Part shown: positions 10,366 to 19,063 of the stretch, one piece after another | How positions within the stretch are numbered: the first letter of the stretch is position 1 | Layout: each line of letters starts with the position of its first letter | From: Altererythrobacter sp. CAU 1644 | GTDB taxonomy: Bacteria > Pseudomonadota > Alphaproteobacteria > Sphingomonadales > Sphingomonadaceae | DNA: 64,000 nucleotides | Reading direction: 5' to 3' | NCBI RefSeq assembly: GCF_029623755.1 | Contig: NZ_CP121106.1 | Span: 434,001-498,000, forward strand | Notes under the pieces: generated by a model | Told to the model about the DNA's origin: nothing | The model's database searches: none | The model's input: the letters and a program-made list of their open reading frames with translations, nothing else | Program-made: the position numbers and the translations under genes

Positions 10366-10787
10366 GCGAGGCAGAGTCACGACTGCTCCAGGCGACCGCA
10401 GTCGCGATCGGCGGGAGGGCGCTCCTTATCGAAGGACGCCCCGGCAGCGGCAAATCGACGCTTGCTCTCGAATTGATCGACCGCGGTGCCGCCCTGATCG
10501 GAGATGACGGCGTCTCGCTCCAGCTAGAGGATGGCGTGCTGGTCGTGCACCCGCCACCCCGGATCTCCAACAAGTTCGAGATCCGCGGAGTGGGGATATT
10601 CGAATTCGAGACGACTTCGGCGCCCGCCTCTTTGATCCTGAATCTCGACTTTCCGCCCGAGCGGCTGCCGGATGACCTCGCTTTGCGCGAACTACTGGGC
10701 ATCAGCTTGCCGGTACTGCCGTTCGACGGCACCTCGCGGGCAGCCGCGTTGCGGGCGGAGTGGGCGCTGTCTCGCTACGGGATATAG
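10362..10787 (+). CDS. hprK: HPr kinase/phosphorylase, short alphaproteobacterial form
   Basis: 141 residues, only the C-terminal kinase domain. The Walker A GRPGSGKST is near residues 25-33, followed by LIGDDGVSL. The ISNKFEIRGVGIFEFE segment matches the HprK signature region. Firmicute HprK has an additional N-terminal domain that is absent here, as is usual in alphaproteobacteria. It is expected to phosphorylate a serine of HPr, whose gene is at 12235. ATGA overlap with chvG. Confidence 0.92.
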   Translation: MSEAESRLLQATAVAIGGRALLIEGRPGSGKSTLALELIDRGAALIGDDGVSLQLEDGVLVVHPPPRISNKFEIRGVGIFEFETTSAPASLILNLDFPPERLPDDLALRELLGISLPVLPFDGTSRAAALRAEWALSRYGI

Positions 10788-10836
10788 CCACGAATGGCCC
10801 TTCCCATAGCCCGAAAAGGGCGCAAGAAGGCAGGCA

Positions 10837-11757
10837 ATGACCGAAAGCGACCCGTCAGCCACCGATAACGCACAACAGCGAATCCTGCTTGTTACCGGCC
10901 TGTCCGGCGCCGGGAAGTCGACCGCGTTGCAAGTGATCGAGGATCTGGGCTGGGAGACGATCGACAACTTCCCCGTGCGGCTGTTGAAGCGCCTGCTCTC
11001 GCGTCCCGACGGACAGCACGGGACACTGGCGATTGGCTTCGATTCGCGTACGCGCGGCTTCGTCCCGGCCAAGATTATCGACCTTGTGAAGGAACTGGCC
11101 GAGCGGAACGACCTCTCGGTATCCACCTTGTTCATCGACTGCGCCGGAGGGGAGCTCGAGCGGCGCTACAACGAAACCCGCCGCCCGCATCCGATGGCAG
11201 AGGATCGCCCGCTCGAGGAAGGTATCCGGGCAGAGCGCGAATTGCTCGAACCAATGCGCCGCTGGGCAGACATGGTGATCGATACCAGCCAGTTTTCGAC
11301 CAACCAGCTACAGCAGCACATCCGCGAGTTGTTCGAGGACCGCGACGACCGCCCCATGACCGTGACCGTCTCGAGTTTCGGCTTCGCGCGCGGCATGCCA
11401 CCGCTCGCCGACCTGGTCTTCGACATGCGCTTTCTCGACAATCCGCACTGGGTCGAGGAACTGCGCGAACTGACCGGCCTCGACGAGCCGGTCGGCCAGC
11501 ATATCGAGAAGGATCCGGGCTTCGCCACGAGCTTCGAACAGATTCGCAAGCTGCTGCTGACATTGCTTCCGCTCTACGATGCGCAGGGCAAGAGCTATGT
11601 CCATATCGCCTTCGGCTGTACAGGAGGCAGACATCGTTCTGTCTTTACTGCCGAACGCATGGCGCAAGGCTTGCGCGACGCAGGATTTTCGCCCACTGTC
11701 CGCCACCGCAATTTGGGATCGCGCGCGACCGACGAGATCGAAGGGAAGAAGCGTTGA
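10837..11757 (+). CDS. rapZ: RNase adapter / nucleotide-binding protein RapZ
   Basis: 306 residues of the RapZ (YvcJ) family. Walker A GLSGAGKS is near 21-28; the conserved C-terminal part includes IAFGCTGGRHRSVF. In Escherichia coli RapZ controls amino-sugar synthesis by guiding RNase E to an sRNA. In alphaproteobacteria its target is less clear, but it is regularly encoded between hprK and the PTS genes, as here. It is preceded by a 49-bp gap after hprK. Confidence 0.95.
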   Translation: MTESDPSATDNAQQRILLVTGLSGAGKSTALQVIEDLGWETIDNFPVRLLKRLLSRPDGQHGTLAIGFDSRTRGFVPAKIIDLVKELAERNDLSVSTLFIDCAGGELERRYNETRRPHPMAEDRPLEEGIRAERELLEPMRRWADMVIDTSQFSTNQLQQHIRELFEDRDDRPMTVTVSSFGFARGMPPLADLVFDMRFLDNPHWVEELRELTGLDEPVGQHIEKDPGFATSFEQIRKLLLTLLPLYDAQGKSYVHIAFGCTGGRHRSVFTAERMAQGLRDAGFSPTVRHRNLGSRATDEIEGKKR

Positions 11758-11818
11758 TACAACCCAGGTGTAAATTCATGGCGTCGCAAGGCAGCAAGTA
11801 ACGGACCTGGCATATCAC

Positions 11819-12238
11819 ATGATCGGAATGATCCTGGTCACCCACGGCCGTCTCGCCGAAGAATTCGTCCACGCGATGGAGCATGTCGTTGGCCCGCAGG
11901 AAGCGGTTGCGACGGTATGTATCGGCCCCCATGACGACATGGAACGGCGCCGCAACGAAATCGCCAAGGCGATTACGGAGGTCGACAGCGGCAACGGCGT
12001 CGTCATCCTGACCGACCTGTTCGGTGGCACTCCGTCCAACCTCGCAATCTCATTGCTCGATACCGGCAAGGTCGAGGTCATTGCCGGGATCAATCTGCCG
12101 ATGCTGATCCGCTTGGCCGGGGCGCGCAAAACCATGGGCGTGCTCGACGCGGTCGAGGCAGCGCAGCATGCCGGTCGCAATTACATCACGGTCGCCAGCG
12201 AGTTCCTTGGCGATGATGAACGGAGGGCGAAGGCTTGA
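11819..12238 (+). CDS. PTS EIIA component, mannose/fructose family
   Basis: 139 residues. The phospho-acceptor is probably His9 in ILVTHGRLAEE; LTDLFGGTPSN and the ARKTMGVLDAVEAAQHAG end match EIIA-Man. No EIIB or EIIC gene is present, so this looks like a regulatory EIIA working with HPr and not a sugar transporter part. The stop overlaps the TTG start of the HPr gene by 3 bases. Confidence 0.93.
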   Translation: MIGMILVTHGRLAEEFVHAMEHVVGPQEAVATVCIGPHDDMERRRNEIAKAITEVDSGNGVVILTDLFGGTPSNLAISLLDTGKVEVIAGINLPMLIRLAGARKTMGVLDAVEAAQHAGRNYITVASEFLGDDERRAKA

Positions 12239-12513
12239 GCGAGCTGCGTCGTTCGGTAACCATCGTCAACCAGCGCGGTCTCCATGCTCGGGCAAGCGCC
12301 AAGTTCGTCGGCGCGGTCAGCGCCCTGCCAGAATCCACCCAGGTGCGCGTTGCCAAGGGCAGCAATGAAGCGGCTGGCGGATCGATCCTCGGCCTGATGA
12401 TGCTCGGCGCGGCCAAGGGCGACGATATCGAGGTGATCGTTTCGGGCGACAATGCCGAAAGCGTTCTGGGAGAACTCGTCGCGCTGATCGACGACGGGTT
12501 CGGCGAAGAGTGA
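12235..12513 (+). CDS. phosphocarrier protein HPr
   Basis: 92 residues. The active-site His17 lies in NQRGLHARASAKFV. The regulatory serine expected for HprK is in the GGSILGLMMLGAAKG segment. It starts at TTG inside the upstream stop (TTGA), so translation is probably coupled to EIIA. No EI (ptsP) gene lies in this window. Confidence 0.94.
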   Translation: MSELRRSVTIVNQRGLHARASAKFVGAVSALPESTQVRVAKGSNEAAGGSILGLMMLGAAKGDDIEVIVSGDNAESVLGELVALIDDGFGEE

Positions 12514-13334
12514 CCCCGCCCTCGCACCGGCGCGAGATCACCGGTTTTTCCAATCCGACCGTGAAATTCCTGCGCTCGCTGCGCGAGAAGAAGCACCGTA
12601 AGGCGGCAGGCAAGTTCCTTGCCGAAGGACTGCGCCTGCTGACCGATGCGCGCGAAAGCGGCCACGTGCCGGAGACTCTGGTGATGGCCAAGGGCCGCGA
12701 TGCTCACCCGCTGCTCGATGAGCTTGAGCGCGAAGTTGCCGCGAGGGGCGGCGACATTATCGAGACCAGTCCCGACATTCTTGCCAAGATCACCGGCAAG
12801 TCAAACCCGCAGGCGGTGGCAGGCGCGTTTGCGGAACTCGACACATCGCTGGCCGGTCTCGACCGCAGCTCGAGCCCGATCTGGTTGGTCGCGCAGGAAC
12901 TGCGAGATCCCGGCAATCTGGGAACCATGCTGCGCACCGGCGATGCAGTGGGCGCGGGCGGCCTTATCCTGATTGAAGATTGCGCCGACCCTTTCAGTGT
13001 CGAGGCCGTCCGGGCAAGCATGGGCGCGATATTCACTCAGCGTGTGGCCCGGGCGCGGTGGGAGGAATTTCTGCCCTGGCTGCGCAGCGGGGCAGGTCAA
13101 CTGGTCGCAGCGAGCCTCCGCGAATCCGTACCCTATCGCGATGCACCTTACGCGGCGCCGTGTTTCATTCTGGTCGGAAATGAATCGCAAGGCTTGCCCG
13201 AACCGTATGAGGCCGAATGCGACCTGCGCGTCACCATGCCGATGAAAGGGCGCGCGGATTCGCTGAATGCAGCCGTGGCAGGCGCAGTGCTGGCCTACGA
13301 AGTGCTGGAAAGGCTAGACACAAGCGAGGAGTGA
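12510..13334 (+). CDS. SpoU/TrmH-family RNA 2'-O-methyltransferase
   Basis: 274 residues. An N-terminal substrate-binding part (FLRSLREKKHRKAAGKFLAEG) precedes a SPOUT knot domain with RDPGNLGTMLRTGDA, ILVGNESQGLP and MPMKGRADSLNAAVAGAVLAYE (motifs 1-3). It should use SAM to methylate a ribose in rRNA; the exact nucleotide cannot be told. GTG start overlapping the HPr stop by 4 bp makes it the last gene of the PTS operon. Confidence 0.93.
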   Translation: MTPPSHRREITGFSNPTVKFLRSLREKKHRKAAGKFLAEGLRLLTDARESGHVPETLVMAKGRDAHPLLDELEREVAARGGDIIETSPDILAKITGKSNPQAVAGAFAELDTSLAGLDRSSSPIWLVAQELRDPGNLGTMLRTGDAVGAGGLILIEDCADPFSVEAVRASMGAIFTQRVARARWEEFLPWLRSGAGQLVAASLRESVPYRDAPYAAPCFILVGNESQGLPEPYEAECDLRVTMPMKGRADSLNAAVAGAVLAYEVLERLDTSEE

Positions 13335-13370
13335 GCGCCGCGACCCGCAGCGCAGGGCGGAGGGAAGATC

Positions 13371-15119
13371 ATGATGTACAGGTCGATGTTGGGTGCAATC
13401 GGGTCCTTGCTCTTGGCAGGCTGCGCGTCAACTTCCCTCGAGAACGCGAAAGCCCCGACCGCCGATCTCATCCTGGTCAACGCCCGCGTCTATACCCTCG
13501 ACTGGGCCGAGCCGGGTCGTGACGGGACGCCGGCGCCCAATGCTCCTCGCAATGAAGCAGGCTGGTATCCGGATGCCGAGGCCGTCGCGATCGACGATGG
13601 CGCGATCGCCTTCGTCGGCACCTCGAGAGAGGCGCTGGCGCTGCGGAGCGACGAGACGCGGGTGGTCGATCTGGCCGGAGCGACGGTGCTCCCCGGCCTG
13701 GTCGATTCGCATTCGCATGTCGTCGAACTGGGGGCGAAGCTCGACGCGGTCGACCTGACCGATGTCGCGACCGAGGCAGAGGCGGTCGCGCTGGTCTCAG
13801 AGCGCGCGAAGTCCGTACCCAAGGGTCAATGGATCCTTGGCGCAGGCTGGGATGAAGGTGCCTGGGCCAACAATTATCCCGACAAACAGCTGCTGAGCGC
13901 TGCGGTACCAGACCATCCTGTCGCGCTCCGCAGCCTGCATGGATTCGCCGTTTGGACCAACCAGGCGGCACTCGATGTGGGTGCCATTACAGCCTTGAGC
14001 GAAGTCCCGACTGGCGGCGAGATGCGGCTCGGGGCTGACGGCCAACCCAACGGGTTGTTCCTCAATCGCGCCACCACGCTGATCGACGAGATCATGCCGG
14101 CGCCATCGGAGGCAACGATGCGCCGCCACGCAGCGATCGGCCTGCAGCGCATGGCAGAGGACGGCTATGTAACCGTGCACGAGGCCGGGGCCGATGCGAG
14201 GGCGATGCGCGCCTTCGAACAGCTCGAAGCCAGCGGAGATCTCCCGATCAGGGTCTACGCCATGCTGTCGCTGCGTGACGAAGACCTGATGCAGCGCTGG
14301 ATCGCTCGCGGGCCGGATGCGGACGCCGACAGCATGCTGGTGACGCGGTCGGTCAAGGCCTATTACGACGGCGCGCTCGGCTCACGCGGCGCACGCCTGC
14401 TTGACGACTATTCGGACACGCCCGGCCACCGCGGCGTGAGCGGCGACGGCTACGGCTTCGATCGCGATCTCAATGCGGCCGCAATGCGCGCCGGTTTCCA
14501 GGTCGGGATCCATGCGATCGGCGATGCGGGCAATCGCGAGGCGCTCGACATTCTCCAGACCGTGTTCGAGCAGGATCCCGCTACGCGCGCCAATCGCCAC
14601 CGCATCGAGCATGCGCAAGTCGTGTCGCCCGCCGACATGCCCCGCTTTGCGCAACTGGGCGTGATCGCATCGATGGAGCCGCCGCATGCGGTTGAGGACA
14701 AGACCTGGGCCGAGGACCGGCTTGGGCCGGACCGTATTCGCGGGGCCTATGCCTGGCGCACGCTGCGCGAGAACGGTGCGCAGCTGACATTCAACGCGGA
14801 TAATCCGGGCTCCGACCACAGCATCTTCTACGGGCTCCACGCCGCGGTCACACGCCGCGACAAGAATCTGCAGCCGCAGGGCGGGTGGTATCCCGATGAA
14901 AACCTAACCATCGAAGAGGCGATCCGGGCCTATACCTCGTGGTCGGCCTATGCCGCGTTCAGGGAGCGGGAGACGGGCATTATCGCGCAGGGACGCTGGG
15001 CCGACCTTACCGTGATGGATATCGATCCCTTTGTGCTCGCCGCGTCGGATCCCGGCGCCATCCTCCAGGGACGCATTGTGATGACCGTGGTCGCAGGCAA
15101 GGTCGCCTTCGAGCGATAG
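13371..15119 (+). CDS. amidohydrolase family 3 lipoprotein
   Basis: 582 residues. A lipoprotein signal MLGAIGSLLLAGC is followed by a YtcJ-like metal-dependent amidohydrolase: VDSHSHV metal ligands near 117, YYDGALGSRGA (the carboxylated-Lys region of YtcJ members is nearby), GIHAIGDAGNRE, HRIEHAQVV and FNADNPGSDHS. It probably acts in the periplasm on an unknown amide or cyclic substrate. Two adjacent ATGs (13371, 13374) are possible starts. Confidence 0.9.
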   Translation: MMYRSMLGAIGSLLLAGCASTSLENAKAPTADLILVNARVYTLDWAEPGRDGTPAPNAPRNEAGWYPDAEAVAIDDGAIAFVGTSREALALRSDETRVVDLAGATVLPGLVDSHSHVVELGAKLDAVDLTDVATEAEAVALVSERAKSVPKGQWILGAGWDEGAWANNYPDKQLLSAAVPDHPVALRSLHGFAVWTNQAALDVGAITALSEVPTGGEMRLGADGQPNGLFLNRATTLIDEIMPAPSEATMRRHAAIGLQRMAEDGYVTVHEAGADARAMRAFEQLEASGDLPIRVYAMLSLRDEDLMQRWIARGPDADADSMLVTRSVKAYYDGALGSRGARLLDDYSDTPGHRGVSGDGYGFDRDLNAAAMRAGFQVGIHAIGDAGNREALDILQTVFEQDPATRANRHRIEHAQVVSPADMPRFAQLGVIASMEPPHAVEDKTWAEDRLGPDRIRGAYAWRTLRENGAQLTFNADNPGSDHSIFYGLHAAVTRRDKNLQPQGGWYPDENLTIEEAIRAYTSWSAYAAFRERETGIIAQGRWADLTVMDIDPFVLAASDPGAILQGRIVMTVVAGKVAFER

Positions 15120-15151
15120 CGACACCCAGTCGCAGGCCCCCTCGGCAATGG

Positions 15152-15868
15152 TCAATCGCCGGCGATGAAGACCTCGATCATCCAGCCGCCTTCACCCTTG
15201 CGCGCGATCAGGCGGTAATCGACCAACGAGCGAAGCTGCTCGCGCGCGACAAAGCCTTCGCGCCCTACGCGTGTGCGCACCTTGAGGAACGGCTCGTCGG
15301 AGTAGCCTTCGACAAGGTCGACCGTGTCCCACGCGACATGTTCGACCACCTCGCCATCGTCAGCCGCTACCCTTCTCACCGGAACCTTGTTCCCCAGGGC
15401 GAGCATCGCGCCAAAGGCATCGTCGACCTTCATGTCCTGCGCGAAATACCACGGCAGGATCAGGTCGCCCTCGGCATTGGTTGCGCAGCCCAGATCGAGC
15501 AGGGCACCAAGCTCTTCCCAGAGCCGGTACTGGGGATCGTCCAGCCGCTCGCGCAAGGTCGCGTGACCGAAGCCCCCGCCGAAATCGAGCTTCACCTGCG
15601 GATCGGTCAGCGCCATCAACCCGTCGGCATCGCGCTTGGCGATGATCAGACCGAGCGCATTACGAAATTCATTCGCGCCGGACAGCTTCGAACATTCGTC
15701 GCGCGGAGCAAACGGGCCCGCCTCAAGCCCGTCCGAAACGGTCGTCTTGGCAACACCCTCAATCGTCTGCTCGACCGAGTCGCGCAGTTGCTCGGACGGG
15801 GGCTTGCCCCGCTCGCAGGCGGCCAGCCCGAGACAGGCGATGATCGAAACTACCAGCGAAATTCTCAT
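15152..15868 (-). CDS. hypothetical lipoprotein with SH3-like C-terminus
   Basis: 238 residues from ATG 15868; the signal VVSIIACLGLAACERG ends in a LAAC lipobox. The C-terminal third (VPVRRVAADDGEVVEH...FLKVRTRVGREGFVAREQL) has the pattern of a bacterial SH3-type domain followed by a short tail ending EVFIAGD. A frame extension 12 codons upstream is rejected because it would bury the signal peptide. Located 16 bp downstream of rmuC on the same strand. Confidence 0.85.
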   Translation of the reverse strand: MRISLVVSIIACLGLAACERGKPPSEQLRDSVEQTIEGVAKTTVSDGLEAGPFAPRDECSKLSGANEFRNALGLIIAKRDADGLMALTDPQVKLDFGGGFGHATLRERLDDPQYRLWEELGALLDLGCATNAEGDLILPWYFAQDMKVDDAFGAMLALGNKVPVRRVAADDGEVVEHVAWDTVDLVEGYSDEPFLKVRTRVGREGFVAREQLRSLVDYRLIARKGEGGWMIEVFIAGD

Positions 15869-15884
15869 CAGAGCTCCCGAAAAC

Positions 15885-17246
15885 TCATTCGTTCTCGGCT
15901 TCAACAGGGGGTTCGATCAGTTGTTCCGTCATATCGGCATCGCCCGAGGTGTAGCGTGGCGCGGATTCGACCAGCGGCACTTCCTCGATCTCGCGCTTGC
16001 CGATCTCGATGCCTTTCTCGGCGAGGCGCTTGCCCGATGACAGCACGTTGCGCTCGAAGCTGCCGACGAACTTGTTGTAATTGTTGACCGCACTCTCGAG
16101 CCCGCCCCCGACGCGCTTCAAATGCTCCGCCGATACGCGCAGCCTGTCGTACAGCTCCGCGCCCATCCGGCCGATCTCTTGCGCTTCGCGAGCAAGGCCG
16201 TCCTGCCGCCACACCTGCGCAACGGTGCGCGCGATCGCGACGAGGTTGGTCGGGGTCGCCAGCAGCACTTTCTTCTCGAATGCGAAGTCCCACAGTTCGG
16301 GATCGTGTTCGAGTGCCGCAGCCACGAAATGCTCGCCGGGTACGAACATCACGACATAGTCGGGCGCATCGTCGAACTGGCTCTGGTAGCTCTTGGCACC
16401 GAGCGTCTGGACATGGTTGCGCATCGACTTGGCATGGAGGTCGAGATGCCGCTTGCGCTCGCTCTCGTCATCGGCCTCGAACGCGGCCTGATAGGCGTTG
16501 AGCGAGACCTTGGAGTCGATCACCAGCTTCTTCTGGCCCGGCACATTGACGATCGCATCGGGGCGCAAGCGCCCATCTTCGGTATCGATCGAATGTTCGA
16601 GGTGAAAATCGGTGTGTTCGGCCAGCCCGCACTGTTCGAGCAGGTTCTGTAGAGCGCGCTCGCCCCAGCGCCCGCGCGCCTTGGGCGCATTGGTCAGCGA
16701 ATTGCCGAGCCGTTGCGCCTCGCGCCGCACCTCTTCCTGCCCCTCGCGCATCGACTGGATAAGCCCGTGAAGCTGGCCGAAAGCATCGACCCGCTGTTTT
16801 TCGAGCGATTCGACCTGTTCTTCGTACTTCTTCAGTCGTTCGCCGACGGGATTGAGCAGCGCCTTGATCTTGGCCTCGCCCACTTCCTCCGACTGCTTGA
16901 AGCGTTCATCGGCGCGCTTGAGGAATTCCTCCTGGCTACGCGAAAGCACCTCGCCGCCAACCGCCTTGAACTGCGCGAGCATCTCTTCGCGCGCCTCGCG
17001 CATCAAGGCCATCTGCTTGTCGAAGTTTGAGGCATTCGCCTTAAGCGTGGCGAGTTCAATCTGCGCCTCGCCCAGTTCCTTGATCGCAGTCTTGAACTCG
17101 GCTTCGCGCTCCTCGGCCTCCCCTTCCGATTCCTTCAGCCGCGACCTGAGCTCGGCCACGGGGCGCGAGCCGATAAACCAGCCGAACACTCCACCAATCG
17201 CGAGCCCTAGAGCAAGCGCCAATAATGCCATCAACATCGGGTCCAT
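15885..17246 (-). CDS. rmuC: DNA recombination protein RmuC
   Basis: 453 residues from ATG 17246. An N-terminal membrane helix (ALLALALGLAIGGVFGWFIG) and a long coiled coil (about 30-190, Glu/Lys/Arg-rich) precede the RmuC nuclease-like domain with RGRWGERALQNLLEQCG, LRPDAIVNVPG, KLVIDSKVSLNAY and VMFVPGEHF. RmuC limits DNA inversions at short inverted repeats. The C-terminus has an acidic tail. Divergent from the Cys-rich protein gene, 106 bp between starts. Confidence 0.96.
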   Translation of the reverse strand: MDPMLMALLALALGLAIGGVFGWFIGSRPVAELRSRLKESEGEAEEREAEFKTAIKELGEAQIELATLKANASNFDKQMALMREAREEMLAQFKAVGGEVLSRSQEEFLKRADERFKQSEEVGEAKIKALLNPVGERLKKYEEQVESLEKQRVDAFGQLHGLIQSMREGQEEVRREAQRLGNSLTNAPKARGRWGERALQNLLEQCGLAEHTDFHLEHSIDTEDGRLRPDAIVNVPGQKKLVIDSKVSLNAYQAAFEADDESERKRHLDLHAKSMRNHVQTLGAKSYQSQFDDAPDYVVMFVPGEHFVAAALEHDPELWDFAFEKKVLLATPTNLVAIARTVAQVWRQDGLAREAQEIGRMGAELYDRLRVSAEHLKRVGGGLESAVNNYNKFVGSFERNVLSSGKRLAEKGIEIGKREIEEVPLVESAPRYTSGDADMTEQLIEPPVEAENE

Positions 17247-17352
17247 CTGCAGAACATAGCTGGAACAATGAGGTCCGCCAAGTGGGCATTGGCGCCGTTT
17301 CGGAACTATCCCCCGCGCCGTTCGCTCTATTTGACGAAAGGAGATTTTTTCC

Positions 17353-17751
17353 ATGTCTATCAAAGAGATGATCAAGGAGCACCCGCAAGTTGGGGCCGAC
17401 TACAACGAGCAGCTAGGCGAGGCTGTGAGGCACGCGATGTATTGCGCCGCCATCTGCAATTCTTGCGCCGATGCCTGCAGCGCCGAAGAAGGCGACATGA
17501 GCGATTGCATTCGCGCCTGTTCGGATTGCGCCGACGTCTGCACGGCCACCTATCGCATCGCCACGCGCCGCACCGCCGGGAATGTCGCAGTGATCGAGGC
17601 GCAACTGCGCGCCTGTATCGCAGCTTGCGAGGCCTGCATTGACGAGTGCGCGAAGCATGACAACGATCATTGCCGTCGTTGCGCACGCATGTGCCGCGAG
17701 TGTGCCGACGACTGTCTCAAGGCACTTAACGGCATGATGCAGGCCGCTTGA
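17353..17751 (+). CDS. four-helix-bundle copper-binding (Csp/DUF326-type) protein
   Basis: 132 residues with 17 cysteines arranged as repeated CxxxCxxC/CxxC sets along helices: four near 31-42, four near 52-63, four near 88-99, five near 107-124. This is the pattern of copper storage proteins, whose four-helix bundle core binds many Cu(I) ions by thiolates. No export signal is seen, so it should be cytosolic (Csp3-like). AGGAGA ribosome site. A bidirectional terminator separates it from def. Confidence 0.9.
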   Translation: MSIKEMIKEHPQVGADYNEQLGEAVRHAMYCAAICNSCADACSAEEGDMSDCIRACSDCADVCTATYRIATRRTAGNVAVIEAQLRACIAACEACIDECAKHDNDHCRRCARMCRECADDCLKALNGMMQAA

Positions 17752-17773
17752 TCCTGCCATCCTGCCCGGAATG

Positions 17774-17802
17774 AAAAGCCCCGCCAGTGGCGGGGCTTTT
17801 TC
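17774..17802. terminator. bidirectional rho-independent terminator
   Basis: AAAAGCCCCGCC-AGT-GGCGGGGCTTTTT forms a perfect GC stem with A tract on one side and T tract on the other. It lies between the convergent csp-like (+) and def (-) genes and can serve both. Confidence 0.9.
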
Positions 17803-17815
17803 GTCGGATGGGCGG

Positions 17816-18382
17816 TCAGGCTGCCTTGCGTAGCTTCTCGAGCTTTTTCAACGCCATCTGGCGCTTCAGGCGTGAGAGATGGTCGATGAACAGGATGCCT
17901 TCAAGGTGGTCCATCTCGTGCTGGATGCAGGTGGCCATCAGGCCTTCCATCTGCTCCTCGTGTTCTTTCCCATCGAGATCCTGGTAGCGCACCGTGCAGG
18001 TCGCGGGGCGATCGACATCGGCAAAGATTTCGGGGACCGAGAGGCAGCCTTCCTGATAGGTCGCGAGTTCCTCCGCCGGATCGACGATCACGGGGTTCAC
18101 GAATACGCGCGGTTCCTTCTTGAGCGGCTGGTGGGTGTGTTCATGCCCGCCATGATTGCACACTTCGGGCTCGGCATCCGGATCCTCGGGCTGCAGGTCG
18201 ATCACCAGCACGCGCTTGGGCACGCCCACCTGGATCGCCGCCAGGCCGATGCCGGGCGCGTCATACATCGTTTCGAACATGTCCTCGACGAGGGTTTTCA
18301 ACTCGTCATCGAACACGGTCACGGGTTCGGACACGACCTTGAGCCGGGGATCCGGCACTTCCAGGATTTCACGAATAGCCAT
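17816..18382 (-). CDS. def: peptide deformylase
   Basis: 188 residues from ATG 18382. All three motifs are present: GIGLAAIQ (44-51), EGCLS (111-115) and QHEMDH (154-159), which give the metal ligands Cys and two His plus the catalytic Glu. It removes the formyl group from new proteins. Unusual is an insertion of about 20 residues between motifs 1 and 2 (about 66-90) with CNHGGHEHTH, a His-rich potential metal-binding loop. A much longer open frame upstream is antisense to fmt and not coding. Confidence 0.96.
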   Translation of the reverse strand: MAIREILEVPDPRLKVVSEPVTVFDDELKTLVEDMFETMYDAPGIGLAAIQVGVPKRVLVIDLQPEDPDAEPEVCNHGGHEHTHQPLKKEPRVFVNPVIVDPAEELATYQEGCLSVPEIFADVDRPATCTVRYQDLDGKEHEEQMEGLMATCIQHEMDHLEGILFIDHLSRLKRQMALKKLEKLRKAA

Positions 18383-18414
18383 GGAGACGCAGATAGTCGC
18401 GTCGTGCGGTCTTT

Positions 18415-19011
18415 TCAATCCACCGGTCGCCGCGCGCGCAAGGCCTGCGCCAGCGTGCCTTCGTCGAGGTAATCGAGTTCGCCGCCGACCGGCAGGCCGT
18501 GGGCCAGCTGGGTAATGCGCAGCGGGAAGGCCTCGAGCCGTTCGGCGAGGTAATGCGCGGTGGTCTGCCCCTCGAGCGTGGCGTTCATCGCGAGGACGAC
18601 CTCGTCGATCCCGCCTTCTTCCACCCGGCCGAGCAGGCTGGCGATGTTGAGGTCTTCCGGCCCCACCCCATCGAGCGCCGACAGCTTGCCGCCAAGCACA
18701 TGGTAACGGCCCGAGAACAAGCGCGAGCGGTCGAGCGCCCACAAATCGGCGACATCCTCGACCACACAGAGCGATTTCCTGTCGCGGCGCGGGTCGGCGC
18801 AAATGCCGCACGGGTTCTTCGTGTCGACATTGCCGCAAGTGTCGCATTCCACCAGCGTATCGCGAACGGCACCGAGTGCAGTCAACAGCGCGGGAAGCGC
18901 CTGCTCGCGGTTCTTGACCAGCCACAGCACCGCGCGCCGCGCCGAGCGTGGCCCCAACCCGGGCAACCGCGCCAAAGCGCTCGCCAATGCTTCGATCTCT
19001 TGCGATGCCAT
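18415..19011 (-). CDS. recR: recombination mediator RecR
   Basis: 198 residues from ATG 19011. Helix-hairpin-helix [15 protein letters not shown], four-Cys zinc finger ([16 protein letters not shown]), Toprim domain ([12 protein letters not shown]...[18 protein letters not shown]) and the C-terminal Walker-B-like region. RecR acts with RecF/RecO to load RecA on gaps. The gene lies 32 bp upstream of def on the same strand and is divergent from fmt (52 bp). Confidence 0.97.
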   Translation of the reverse strand: MASQEIEALASALARLPGLGPRSARRAVLWLVKNREQALPALLTALGAVRDTLVECDTCGNVDTKNPCGICADPRRDRKSLCVVEDVADLWALDRSRLFSGRYHVLGGKLSALDGVGPEDLNIASLLGRVEEGGIDEVVLAMNATLEGQTTAHYLAERLEAFPLRITQLAHGLPVGGELDYLDEGTLAQALRARRPVD

Positions 19012-19063
19012 GGGGTGACAGATAGGGGCCTGAGCGCGACCAAGAAAGGCCACAGGCAACGTC

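Noticed and set aside
11765..11809. CCAGGT/ACCTGG pairing between rapZ and EIIA as a regulatory hairpin
   Set aside because: Six-base arms with a loop of more than 30 bases are not convincing.
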